NCBI GenBank assembly: GCA_937976325.1
Contig: CALJSD010000059.1
Coordinates: 1 to 34,123, forward strand
Source of the DNA: an uncultured Carnobacterium sp.
GTDB taxonomy: Bacteria; Bacillota; Bacilli; Lactobacillales; Aerococcaceae
Direction of reading: 5' to 3'
Length of the DNA: 34,123 nucleotides
Below are positions 1 to 7,284 of the stretch, in pieces; positions within the stretch are counted from its first letter, which is position 1, and the number at the start of each line of letters is the position of its first letter. The notes below the pieces were generated by a model, which made no database searches, was not told the DNA's origin, and saw nothing but the letters and a program-made list of their open reading frames with translations. The translations under genes were made by a program, and so were the position numbers.

Positions 1-279
1 CTTCGTTTCCTTCGCATCTGTGTAGGTAGAGTGTGGATCGAGCTTCTCTATCATCCCCCGAATGCCGTCTTCTACGAGCTTATTTTGGTTCACTGAGTCG
101 ACATAGAGATTGTAAATGGCCATCTCTGCCAACTGCAATTTGCGCAAAGCGGCATCATCATCGCGGCGAGAATGCTGTGCTTGGAGTGCCAAGCAGCAGG
201 TCAATCCTAACAAAAAGATCATCCCTACCCGCTTCAAATCATGGGTAGCGACAGAAAATATGTGTTGCATTTGTTTCAT
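1..279 (-). CDS. S41 family C-terminal processing peptidase, N-terminal fragment (Bacteroidetes type)
   Basis: This is the first 93 codons of a secreted protease; the rest lies beyond the window edge. The protein starts with a signal peptide (hydrophobic stretch MIFLLGLTCCLALQA, about residues 20-34, cleavage near AQHS). It is followed by the segment that opens S41/CtpA proteases of Bacteroidetes: an LYVDSVNQNKLVEDGIRGMI-type helix, then EKLDPHSTY. S41 enzymes cleave periplasmic proteins near their C terminus with a Ser/Lys dyad, which is not contained in this fragment. The ATG at 279 follows AAAAGGAAT; a second ATG lies three codons in. The gene sits about 50 bp downstream of the parE end on the same strand. 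Base composition and protein family are unlike the rest of the window, so it probably belongs to a different organism. Confidence 0.8.
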   Translation of the reverse strand, partial: MKQMQHIFSVATHDLKRVGMIFLLGLTCCLALQAQHSRRDDDAALRKLQLAEMAIYNLYVDSVNQNKLVEDGIRGMIEKLDPHSTYTDAKETK

Positions 280-331
280 TATTCCTTTTCTTTTATTCGT
301 TCTTACATCGTCCTTTCCTTGCCTTTCAGCT

Positions 332-571
332 TCATTCCATCGGTTCCGTATCCGCTTCGGGCAGGTCTTCTTCAATCACTAAGTTGTCGATGATGAAGTT
401 TTGCCGCTCCATGGTGTTCTTACCCATGTAATATTCCAACAGCTTTCCCACCTGATCATTCTTGTGAAGAGTTACCTGTTCCAACCGCATATCGGCACCA
501 ATGAAATGCACAAACTCCTCAGGACTAATCTCTCCGAGTCCTTTAAAGCGTGTGATTTCGGGGTCGGGGCC
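332..571 (-). CDS. parE: DNA topoisomerase IV subunit B (ParE), C-terminal fragment, Bacteroidetes type
   Basis: About 80 residues match the end of the ATPase subunit of topoisomerase IV, which decatenates chromosomes together with ParC. Visible landmarks are EITRFKGLGEISPEEF (the GyrB/ParE TOPRIM-tail motif), the MRLEQVTL strand, YYMGKNTMERQ and the terminal FIIDNLVIEEDL. Firmicutes ParE reads RYKGLGEMN and ends differently, so this copy is of Bacteroidetes kind. It has no start of its own here: the reading frame runs on without a stop from the truncated mgtA at about 571. The preceding ~550 residues of ParE are absent. See the mgtA entry and the junction finding. Confidence 0.85.
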   Translation of the reverse strand, partial: GPDPEITRFKGLGEISPEEFVHFIGADMRLEQVTLHKNDQVGKLLEYYMGKNTMERQNFIIDNLVIEEDLPEADTEPME

Positions 572-1576
572 TAAATCTTGAATGGCATTTAGTTTTTTAA
601 TAATGACTTTTTCTTTTGCCATGATAACTGCCCCTTTTGCAAGGCTGGCTGTAATAATCATTGGCAACATTTCTGGAGTTAATCCCACGGCAACACTTAA
701 TGCAAATACCCCTGCTTCTAACCAGTCGCCGTCTGTTAATCCGTTAATCAAGAATACAACTGGTACTAAGACAAGCATTAAGCGAATCAAGAGCCATGAG
801 ATTTTATTCATTTCTTTCTCGAAACTCGTTTGTTCTTCGAAAGTATTGAGTGTTTTTTCGATACGACCAATCATCGTATCATTCCCTGTGACTAAAATAA
901 CTGCTAAAGCACTACCGCTGACAACGTTTGAGCCCATAAACACAAAGCGTTCGCTCTCGAGTGCTTGTTTTTTCTTTTCTTCTTCATCCGGAACCCAGAT
1001 TGATTTTTTCTCAACAGATTCACTTTCACCAGTCAAGCTGGATTGTTGGATAAAGAAGTCACGGGTTTCTAATAATAATGCATCTGCTGGTAACATGTCC
1101 CCAGCGCTTAATTTAATAATATCTCCAACTACTAAATCTTCAATCGGAACTTCCATCTGTTCGCCATCTCGAATAACCGTTGCTGTATTGACGATTAGAC
1201 TAGATAAGTTACTAGCCGCCTTGTCACTTTTCATTTCTTGAACAAAACGAATCGTTCCTGACACAGCCACGAGCACCACGATAATGATGGAAGTTGTTGG
1301 GTCTGCTTCACCTGGTTTTGCTAGAATCACATTCGTGAATAATGAGATTACCGCAATCACTAATAGAATTACCGTAAATGGATTGATAATAGACTCATAA
1401 ATCTTTTTCCAAATTGGATCTTCTTTAGCCTTTGTAATTTTATTTTCTCCATATGTTTCGCGGAGTGTTTCTACTTGTTCTTCAGTGAGTCCTTTTACAG
1501 ATGTGCCTAACGCTTCTAGAACATCTGCCATTGGATTCATCAACGCTAAATCGAATCTTTCTTTTGCTGTTTTCAT
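572..1576 (-). CDS. mgtA: Magnesium-translocating P-type ATPase, N-terminal fragment joined to parE
   Basis: About 335 residues of a P3-type ATPase that imports Mg2+ at the membrane. Visible are the cytoplasmic N-terminal cation-ATPase domain, two TM segments around residues 55-100, the actuator domain with the LTGES motif, and two further TM helices ending in the conserved VGLTPEMLPMI segment. The sequence stops at KKLNAIQDLG, just before the DKTGT phosphorylation site. The P and N domains and the last helices (over 500 residues) are missing, so this product could not pump. I start at ATG 1576, preceded by GAGGTG at good spacing; an open frame extends to 1783, but that stretch lies in the leader RNA. 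Expression is controlled by the upstream M-box riboswitch. The frame continues into parE, so one 414-codon fused ORF would result if the junction were real. Confidence 0.8.
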
Positions 1577-1611
1577 AGTCTTCACCTCGTTTTTAATATA
1601 GGCGAAGCTCC

Positions 1612-1686
1612 GGGTGATCATCACACTCTTCCCTTCGCTCATTGATTTGTTTCGTTTGACTCTCCGGTCCTGGCATATGATCACCC
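1612..1686 (-). repeat. Perfect 10-bp inverted repeat in the mgtA leader
   Basis: GGGTGATCAT at 1612-1621 is the exact reverse complement of ATGATCACCC at 1677-1686, with a 55-base loop. It lies between the M-box terminator and the mgtA ribosome site, so the transcript could fold a second hairpin after the riboswitch decision. No run of T follows it. It could be an operator, an mRNA-stability stem or a chance match. Confidence 0.5.
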
Positions 1687-1710
1687 TCTTTCTAAAAGTT
1701 TTTGGCAAAT

Positions 1711-1751
1711 GAAAAAGCACCTTGTCATAGCTTAAACGCGACAAGATGCTT
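1711..1751 (-). terminator. Rho-independent terminator (M-box attenuator)
   Basis: Read on the minus strand, an 11-bp stem (AGCATCTTGTC with GACAAGGTGCT, one G-T pair) is followed directly by a T run. It sits between the M-box aptamer and the mgtA start, where a Mg2+-responsive terminator is expected: high Mg2+ should favour this hairpin and stop transcription. Confidence 0.8.
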
Positions 1752-1778
1752 ACCAAATAAACAATTCTCATTTTTTCG

Positions 1779-1911
1779 TTCAAGCTTTAACATCATGGAG
1801 CGATGAAATGACATTAGTCTCTGCCTTCACGACAGAGGCTGCTAACCAACGCATAGTGTCTCCACTATTTTGCGGTAGTCATCCGTATCTCCATGGTAGT
1901 CTCACCTACCG
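1779..1911 (-). promoter_or_regulatory. M-box (ykoK) magnesium riboswitch
   Basis: On the minus strand the leader shows the M-box core in order: GGTAGGTGAGACTACC, then ATGGAGATACGG, a GGAGACAC stem loop, GCGTTGGTTAGCAG, and the closing TTAAAGCTTGAACG. These match the conserved blocks of the Bacillus ykoK leader (AGGTGAG, GGAGATACG, GGTCAACAG, CTAAAGCT). The M-box senses intracellular Mg2+ and usually precedes mgtE- or mgtA-type transporters, as here. A terminator follows at 1711-1751. The identification is by eye from these motifs. Confidence 0.85.
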
Positions 1912-1993
1912 ATTTACATTCTTACCTTACCCCAATATGCCCCCTTTGTCAAAGAAATGACCTTTGTATCTATATTAAAATATGAATTAGTAG

Positions 1994-1999
1994 TATAAT
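1994..1999 (+). promoter_or_regulatory. Promoter -10 box for the lipoprotein gene
   Basis: A perfect TATAAT lies 25 bases upstream of the ATG of the lipoprotein gene and is followed by an AAAGGAGG ribosome site. At 17-bp spacing the -35 position reads TATATT, which is weak. Confidence 0.6.
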
Positions 2000-2023
2000 A
2001 AACGTGTAAAAGGAGGAATCCCT

Positions 2024-2662
2024 ATGAAAAAATCAATTTCTTTGATTTTAGTCGCATTGGTTTTAGCTGGCTGTTCATTTTTCCAAAAGAAAGAAGACAC
2101 AACCACTCAAGCACAAACGACGACTACTCAAAGCACAACAACAACGAAACAAACAACGACAAGTACTACTGAAGCTCCAACGACAATCGTTGCAACAACT
2201 GCTGAAACACAGCACGCAACGGCTCCCGTTCCAAAGACTGTATCTACTGAAAAAGTAGCCGTTCCTGCCGAAGCGCCTGCTCCTTCATCCATGGATATCC
2301 AAGCGATGAAACAAGGGGACTTCCGTAGCGTAGCCGGAACATGGAGAAACTCTGCTGGATGGGAATTCCACATTGATAAAGATGGAAATATTACTTCTGG
2401 TGGAAAAACATTTAAAGTTGGTATTACCGAACAACAATTCCAAGAAGGACTTCTCAACTGGATTATGGTTCCAGAAGGCAATGAAAATGCATTTGTGGGA
2501 GGCGCGGTCTTCTCATTTATTCCTAAAAATGTAGAGCTCACTTATGGTGTGATGTCTGGTGACAAAGACCAATCAGATATCTCTAAAGACCGCATCTACG
2601 GTACTCAAACCGTAACAGACGGCAAAACCATCAAGGCATTGATGTACTATAAAGTCGATTAA
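2024..2662 (+). CDS. Thr-rich lipoprotein with DUF6287-like C-terminal domain
   Basis: A 212-residue surface lipoprotein of unknown function. Residues 1-17 form a lipoprotein signal with lipobox LAGC (lipidated Cys17). Residues 25-90 are a low-complexity linker rich in Thr, Ser, Ala and Pro with TTTEAPTT patches. The rest, from SMDIQAMKQGDFRSVAGTWR onward, resembles DUF6287, found as an adhesin- or enzyme-associated module in streptococcal lipoproteins. The start has a strong AAAGGAGG site at 6-base spacing. The gene is alone on the plus strand, with its own -10 and its own terminator, and converges on the GH31 operon. The Thr-rich linker resembles the stalk of the GH16 protein near 28.5 kb. 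The lipoprotein call is secure; the domain name is moderately sure. Confidence 0.85.
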   Translation: MKKSISLILVALVLAGCSFFQKKEDTTTQAQTTTTQSTTTTKQTTTSTTEAPTTIVATTAETQHATAPVPKTVSTEKVAVPAEAPAPSSMDIQAMKQGDFRSVAGTWRNSAGWEFHIDKDGNITSGGKTFKVGITEQQFQEGLLNWIMVPEGNENAFVGGAVFSFIPKNVELTYGVMSGDKDQSDISKDRIYGTQTVTDGKTIKALMYYKVD

Positions 2663-2667
2663 CGGAT

Positions 2668-2700
2668 AAAGCACTGTATTCAATTACAGTGCTTTATTTT
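2668..2700 (+). terminator. Rho-independent terminator after the lipoprotein gene
   Basis: A perfect 11-bp stem (AAAGCACTGTA / TACAGTGCTTT) with a six-base loop is followed by ATTTT, six bases after the stop codon. Confidence 0.85.
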
Positions 2701-2705
2701 GTATA

Positions 2706-2742
2706 AAAAAACGGATACCTCCTTTTGGAAGTATCCGTTTTT
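2706..2742 (-). terminator. Terminator of the GH31 operon, probably bidirectional
   Basis: A long stem (AAAACGGATAC / GTATCCGTTTT) with a short inner CTCC/GGAA extension and a TTTT loop lies between the convergent lipoprotein and GH31 genes. T runs exist on both strands. Confidence 0.85.
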
Positions 2743-2744
2743 CG

Positions 2745-4958
2745 TTACGCTTCACTAATAAATAAAATTTCTAGTAATCGTCCTCTTAATTCCTCATCTT
2801 CGTGATGTAAGATATTCATGATTTCGTTCGCATTTCTAGCATTCACTAATCGACGATATAAGTGGTCTTTCGTTGCGTAAGGAAGGTTCGCATTCTTGAG
2901 CACTTGGAAGAATGCTTCGTTTCGATTAACTGTTTGTTTTTCGCCAACAGTAAATTCAACAGTCGCATTTTTATTTTCCAATTCAACGACAGCTGCTTGG
3001 CTTCCTTGAACATGAACGCGGTGGATTCTGTTTTCTGGAAGGATTCCTGTTTCTCCTTCAACGGATAATTGAATCGCTCCTAATTTCCAATCAACAGATA
3101 ATGTTGTGACACAACGAGCGCCATCTAAGTCTTCCACCATTTCGAATGAATGATGAGTTCCTGGGAATACATACCAGTCAATCACTTCTGGTAAATCCAC
3201 ACCCATCTTCACACCAGAACCATCGAGCGGCACAATCGCTCCTTCTTTAGCAAATACAGGAATCGATTCGATATCACGATAAATATCAAGCACTACATCT
3301 CCTGGATACTCTCTTCCAGTGAAGAAATCATACCATTTTCCTTCAGGGAACCACACTTGAACTTTTGCAGATTGGTAATCCTTATTCATTGGTTCTGTAA
3401 TTGGAGCGACCATCAACTCGCTACCGAAGAAGTATTGATTTGGCACATGGTAGCTCTCTTCGTTTTCTGGATAGAAGTAGTACATCGGACTCACAAGAGG
3501 TGCTCCCTCTTCATGCGTTGCCACATTCATCGTGTAAAGATATGGAAGCAATTGATGTCTTAGACGTAAATAGTGCTTCATGATTTCGGCAGTATGCTTC
3601 GTAAAGAACCATGGCTCCTTACTATTAAATGGACTTTGCGTACTATGAAGTCGTGTAATTGGACTAAAGATACCATATTGTAACCAGCGAATTTGCAATT
3701 CTTCATCATAATAACCAAGCATATGTCCGCCGATATCATGACTCCACCAGCTATAGCCAATGTTTGAAGCCGTTGAAGTGAAATATGGTTGGAATTTTAG
3801 AGACTCCCAAGTCACAATTGAATCTCCTGAGAATCCAACTGGATAACGATGGCTACCAGGTCCTGCATAACGAGACAAGATTAATCCGCCATCTGCTCTC
3901 TTACAATTATCGACAAAATGATAATGGTTTAATAACCACAATGGATCTTGTACCCCTTGCGTTCCTTGTTGCCAGTCAATCCACCAGAAATCAACACCTT
4001 GTTCTTCTAATGGATAATGTACATCTTTAAAGTAAGATTCTCTAAAGCGAGGATCTGCAATATCAAAAATCGCAGGTTCTTCACTGGCTGCATCTAATCC
4101 TAAACGTTTGGCAACAGCTGGATACGCATCTTCATAAGCTCGAATACCATCTGCTGGATGGACATTTAGAGAAAGTTTTAATTTCTTATCATGTAATTTC
4201 TTTAATAATTTTTCTGGTTCTGGAATGAGTTCACGGTTCCAAGAGTAGCCTGTCCAACCACTTCCGAAGCGTTCTGGAATTTTGGTGATATGCCAATCCA
4301 TATCTAACACGCCAACCGCAAGCGGTACTTGCTCATCTTCGAAGCGTTCAACGAGACTTAAATACTCATCAGCCGTATACGCCCAATAACGGCTCCACCA
4401 GTTTCCTAAGGCATAGCGTGGTAATAATGGAGTTGCGCCAGTTAGGTGATAGAAGTCTCTGATGGCTCCTCTATAATCATGTCCATAAGCGAAGAAGTAT
4501 AGGTCAACTTCGCTTTCTTTTTTGATAAAGCCTTCTTTTTCATCACTAATAAATCCATTAGAGTCATCTAATACAGCATAACCACTCTTACTAATAATAC
4601 CGTCTTCGAGTTCTGTTTCCCCATCCACTTGGTCGAGTGTACGCGTCGTCCCTTTTAAAGTTTCGATTGGTTCACCAAAGTACCATCTGCTTCCGTAGAG
4701 AGCAAATTGCCCTTTTAATTCAATAAATAGATTTTGATTATTGAATTCGCCTTTGTTATAGCGTAAACGGAAAAACTTTGTATTAATATCTAATAGTTCT
4801 GGCGTTTCTGTGGCTTCAACATCCACTTCACCAAAGTCTCTATTTTGAATCAATTGCGTATGTCTATCTTCGAATTGCCCATTTTTTGAATATTCTAAAC
4901 GAATGAGTTTATCCGTCAGAACGCTGATACGATAAAAATCTCCTTTAAAAATTTTCAT
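2745..4958 (-). CDS. GH31 family alpha-glycosidase (cytoplasmic)
   Basis: A glycoside hydrolase of about 737 residues with no signal peptide, so it likely hydrolyses alpha-linked oligosaccharides after uptake. It has the GH31 N-terminal beta-sandwich (about residues 1-180), the (beta/alpha)8 barrel starting at LLPRYALGNWWSRYW, and C-terminal beta domains. The probable nucleophile is Asp328 in FWWIDWQQG and the probable acid/base is Asp379 in GFSGDS. The nucleophile motif differs from the usual W-x-D-M-N-E, placing the enzyme in a less common GH31 branch, so the exact sugar is unknown. I prefer ATG 4958, preceded by GGAGG at 7 bases; the upstream ATG at 4973 has the ribosome site inside it. 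It overlaps the preceding YesL-like gene by 14 bp, implying translational coupling in the ABC operon. Confidence 0.88.
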   Translation of the reverse strand: MKIFKGDFYRISVLTDKLIRLEYSKNGQFEDRHTQLIQNRDFGEVDVEATETPELLDINTKFFRLRYNKGEFNNQNLFIELKGQFALYGSRWYFGEPIETLKGTTRTLDQVDGETELEDGIISKSGYAVLDDSNGFISDEKEGFIKKESEVDLYFFAYGHDYRGAIRDFYHLTGATPLLPRYALGNWWSRYWAYTADEYLSLVERFEDEQVPLAVGVLDMDWHITKIPERFGSGWTGYSWNRELIPEPEKLLKKLHDKKLKLSLNVHPADGIRAYEDAYPAVAKRLGLDAASEEPAIFDIADPRFRESYFKDVHYPLEEQGVDFWWIDWQQGTQGVQDPLWLLNHYHFVDNCKRADGGLILSRYAGPGSHRYPVGFSGDSIVTWESLKFQPYFTSTASNIGYSWWSHDIGGHMLGYYDEELQIRWLQYGIFSPITRLHSTQSPFNSKEPWFFTKHTAEIMKHYLRLRHQLLPYLYTMNVATHEEGAPLVSPMYYFYPENEESYHVPNQYFFGSELMVAPITEPMNKDYQSAKVQVWFPEGKWYDFFTGREYPGDVVLDIYRDIESIPVFAKEGAIVPLDGSGVKMGVDLPEVIDWYVFPGTHHSFEMVEDLDGARCVTTLSVDWKLGAIQLSVEGETGILPENRIHRVHVQGSQAAVVELENKNATVEFTVGEKQTVNRNEAFFQVLKNANLPYATKDHLYRRLVNARNANEIMNILHHEDEELRGRLLEILFISEA

Positions 4959-5607
4959 CTTGCGTACCTCCATTGCTTAATTTATATGCCTTCTCAAACA
5001 TTTTACTCGTTACTTTTACATTTAACAATGCCCAGATTGCAAATCCACCAAAAGTGAATATGTAAATCGACGTCAATAATCGCTCAGGCGTATTCACACT
5101 CATATATACCACTGCACAGTTAAATAGAATTAATAATATTGCACGTAACGGATCTAAAATACAAACGAAAAAGCTATTGATGACACTGGCTTTTAAACTA
5201 TTTTCAAATAATCCAATATACGGTAAAAGGATGACAACTCCTAGTATCGCAAGCATTCCAAATGGCGCAAGAAGTAATAATCCGTATCCATTCAAAAAGT
5301 TTGTATTCGAAAAAATACTATAGTTCAAAAATAATAGAACCGAGAGTACCACAAGAGCTGCCCAAATGACAGTGGATTGCTTAAAGTTGGATTTAAAAAT
5401 ACGGAAATAATGATAGACAATATCGCCATCATCACCCTTTAAAATCCGATGCAGCATCGTGTTGAGAGCTGTCACCGAAGCCCCCATCGTCACAAGAGGA
5501 ATGCTCGTAATGATAAATAATGTATTTAATAGAATCAAATTGGTGATGAGCGTTAGACCTCTAACGAGTGGCCCATCAATTCGAAATAGTTTTTGCAATG
5601 ATATCAC
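4945..5607 (-). CDS. YesL-like (DUF624) membrane protein
   Basis: A protein of about 220 residues with five or so hydrophobic segments. The N-terminal pattern (FRIDGPLVRGLTLITNLILL, then IPLVTMGASVTALNTM) is the DUF624/YesL signature. In Bacillus the yesL gene sits beside the yesMN two-component and lplABC-type transport genes, the same company as here; its biochemical role is not established. The apparent start is GTG 5607 with AGGAA only a few bases upstream; a TTG three codons in has better spacing, so the start is uncertain. It follows the binding-protein gene after a hairpin-containing gap and overlaps the GH31 start. Confidence 0.85.
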   Translation of the reverse strand: MISLQKLFRIDGPLVRGLTLITNLILLNTLFIITSIPLVTMGASVTALNTMLHRILKGDDGDIVYHYFRIFKSNFKQSTVIWAALVVLSVLLFLNYSIFSNTNFLNGYGLLLLAPFGMLAILGVVILLPYIGLFENSLKASVINSFFVCILDPLRAILLILFNCAVVYMSVNTPERLLTSIYIFTFGGFAIWALLNVKVTSKMFEKAYKLSNGGTQDENF

Positions 5608-5621
5608 CGTTCCTATATGAG

Positions 5622-5660
5622 AAAAAGGAAGCGAGAAAGATTTTTCTTCATCTCGCTCCC
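5622..5660 (-). terminator. Intercistronic hairpin after the binding-protein gene (partial terminator)
   Basis: On the minus strand GGGAGCGAGA pairs with TCTCGCTTCC across a 14-base loop, followed by TTTTT. It separates the abundant binding protein from yesL and GH31. This probably lets only part of the transcripts continue, a common way to raise binding-protein levels over the rest of an ABC operon. Confidence 0.75.
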
Positions 5661-5711
5661 TCTACTCATTGTATTTTAAACGTTTTTGTTAGGGTATTTG
5701 TTAGAATGTGC

Positions 5712-7274
5712 TTATTTAACTTCTTTTTGATAACGGTCATATGCGTCTTGTTGAATCTTGATGAATTCATCCAATCCCATATTTTTAAGGTTTGCTAAGT
5801 AAGAATCCCATTCTTCTTCAATTCCGCCGTCAACTACCCATTTAGAAGCTTGTTGTTTTACATAAGAATCGATACTTACGTAAATTGAAGCTAATTTACT
5901 TAGTTCTTCTTGAGAATAAACTACATTAGGGTAAGCTGGTAAAGCATATTGTTTTAATTCTTGGTCCATCTTCAATTTCAAACCATCACCTTGAGTTTGG
6001 TCAATATCAACGTGGCTGTTGATATCGTCGCTCACGTATTTAGGTCCGAAGTCACGTAGAGAGTGAATCCAAGCATATTCATCGGCAGATTTACCATCTT
6101 TTGGAGGCAATACTTTATATTTGTCTCCATCTTTTTCTGTAGCAATTCCAAATGAGCCATAGAAGTTTTGGATACTTGCATCATCAGTATAGAATTTATC
6201 GAACCATTGTAATAATTTAGCAGGGTTTTTCGCTTTTGTTGTTACTAATAATTCGTTACGTCCATAGTTGTAGTGGTCTGGGTCAGAAGTAACATAACCT
6301 TTTCCATCAGGACCTTTAATTGCTGGTAATGGCACATATTCGCTAGCATGTAATCCAAATGTAGCGTCGGCAGTCCAACCACTTGAAACACCTACTCTAG
6401 CTACTGATTTATCCATACGTTTTGCTGCACTCATTGATGAATCTTCAGTGTAAAGTTCAGGGTCAATTAAGCCTTTCTTGTAAGCTTCATGCATTGCTGC
6501 AATCCCTTGTTTGTAGCTTTCTTCTGTACGTAGATATACAGGTTTGCCGTCTTTAACAGACATTTCATAAGTGTTATCTGCACCTAAACGGTTGTTAAAT
6601 GGAAGGATGTAAGAGAATGTTGGGTCAAAGTTACCAGATCCAAATGGAATTTCATCCGTTGGATCTCCATTTCCGTTTGCGTCTTTATCTTTGAATTCTT
6701 GAAGTACTTTTACTAATTCATCATAAGTTTGAGGTACCTTCAACCCAAGATTGTCAAGCCATTTTTTATTGATGAATAATTGGTTTCCTACTGTTGGACG
6801 CATTGGTAATTTCTTAGGAAGACTGTAAATGTGTCCGTCAGGAGCTGTAATCATCGCTTTTAGTTTTGGTTCTTTTTCCATTGCCTTTGTAAGGTTTGGC
6901 ATGTTTTCTTTAATTAAATCTTCTAGAGGAATAAATAAAGATTGGTTTTGCGCAATTTCAGCATCGTTAAATGCGTTTGATCCTAAGAAGGCATCTGGTA
7001 GGTCACCGCTGGCAATTAATACAGATTTTTTATCTGTCCAGTCTGCAGCTACTAAAGTATCCCAGTTGATTTCAATGCCTGCTTCTTTAGCAGAATCATC
7101 GATAAATCCTTTATGGTAATCTTCGCCCCAGTCCGACCATCGAACGGTTGTAATTTTGAAGTTCGTTTGATCTGACTTTTCGTCATTTGATTTGGTTGTT
7201 GAATTTGAGCAAGCTGCTAGTCCAGTTAGTGTAGCGGCTGCTAAAAACAAATATTTCATTTTGTTGATTTTCAT
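5712..7274 (-). CDS. ABC transporter sugar-binding lipoprotein (LplA-like)
   Basis: A 520-residue extracellular solute-binding protein of the large family-1 type that works with LplB/LplC permeases. It begins with a lipoprotein signal (lipobox LAAC, lipidated Cys22) and a short Ser/Thr/Asp linker, followed by the two-lobed binding fold. The WGEDYHKGFIDD region and LYSLPKKLPMRPTVGNQLFI segment are typical of this family. AGGAG stands six bases before ATG 7274. The gene lies 10 bp downstream of the second permease gene. The ligand is probably an oligosaccharide, given GH31 in the operon, but cannot be read from the sequence. No ATPase gene is present, so the permeases presumably use a shared MsmK-like ATPase encoded elsewhere. 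Confidence 0.9.
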   Translation of the reverse strand: MKINKMKYLFLAAATLTGLAACSNSTTKSNDEKSDQTNFKITTVRWSDWGEDYHKGFIDDSAKEAGIEINWDTLVAADWTDKKSVLIASGDLPDAFLGSNAFNDAEIAQNQSLFIPLEDLIKENMPNLTKAMEKEPKLKAMITAPDGHIYSLPKKLPMRPTVGNQLFINKKWLDNLGLKVPQTYDELVKVLQEFKDKDANGNGDPTDEIPFGSGNFDPTFSYILPFNNRLGADNTYEMSVKDGKPVYLRTEESYKQGIAAMHEAYKKGLIDPELYTEDSSMSAAKRMDKSVARVGVSSGWTADATFGLHASEYVPLPAIKGPDGKGYVTSDPDHYNYGRNELLVTTKAKNPAKLLQWFDKFYTDDASIQNFYGSFGIATEKDGDKYKVLPPKDGKSADEYAWIHSLRDFGPKYVSDDINSHVDIDQTQGDGLKLKMDQELKQYALPAYPNVVYSQEELSKLASIYVSIDSYVKQQASKWVVDGGIEEEWDSYLANLKNMGLDEFIKIQQDAYDRYQKEVK

Positions 7275-7284
7275 AATATCTCTC

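Noticed and set aside
582..1241. 219-codon plus-strand frame opposite mgtA
   Set aside because: Shadow of the ATPase coding strand; composition is Ser/Thr/Asn-rich without motifs, while the minus frame shows clear P-type ATPase signatures.
1577..1783. N-terminal extension of mgtA to 1783
   Set aside because: It lies in the riboswitch expression platform and terminator; the start at 1576 has the ribosome site and matches family length.
2128..2541. 137-codon frame antisense to the lipoprotein gene
   Set aside because: Val-rich product of the Thr-rich linker read backwards; no start signals.
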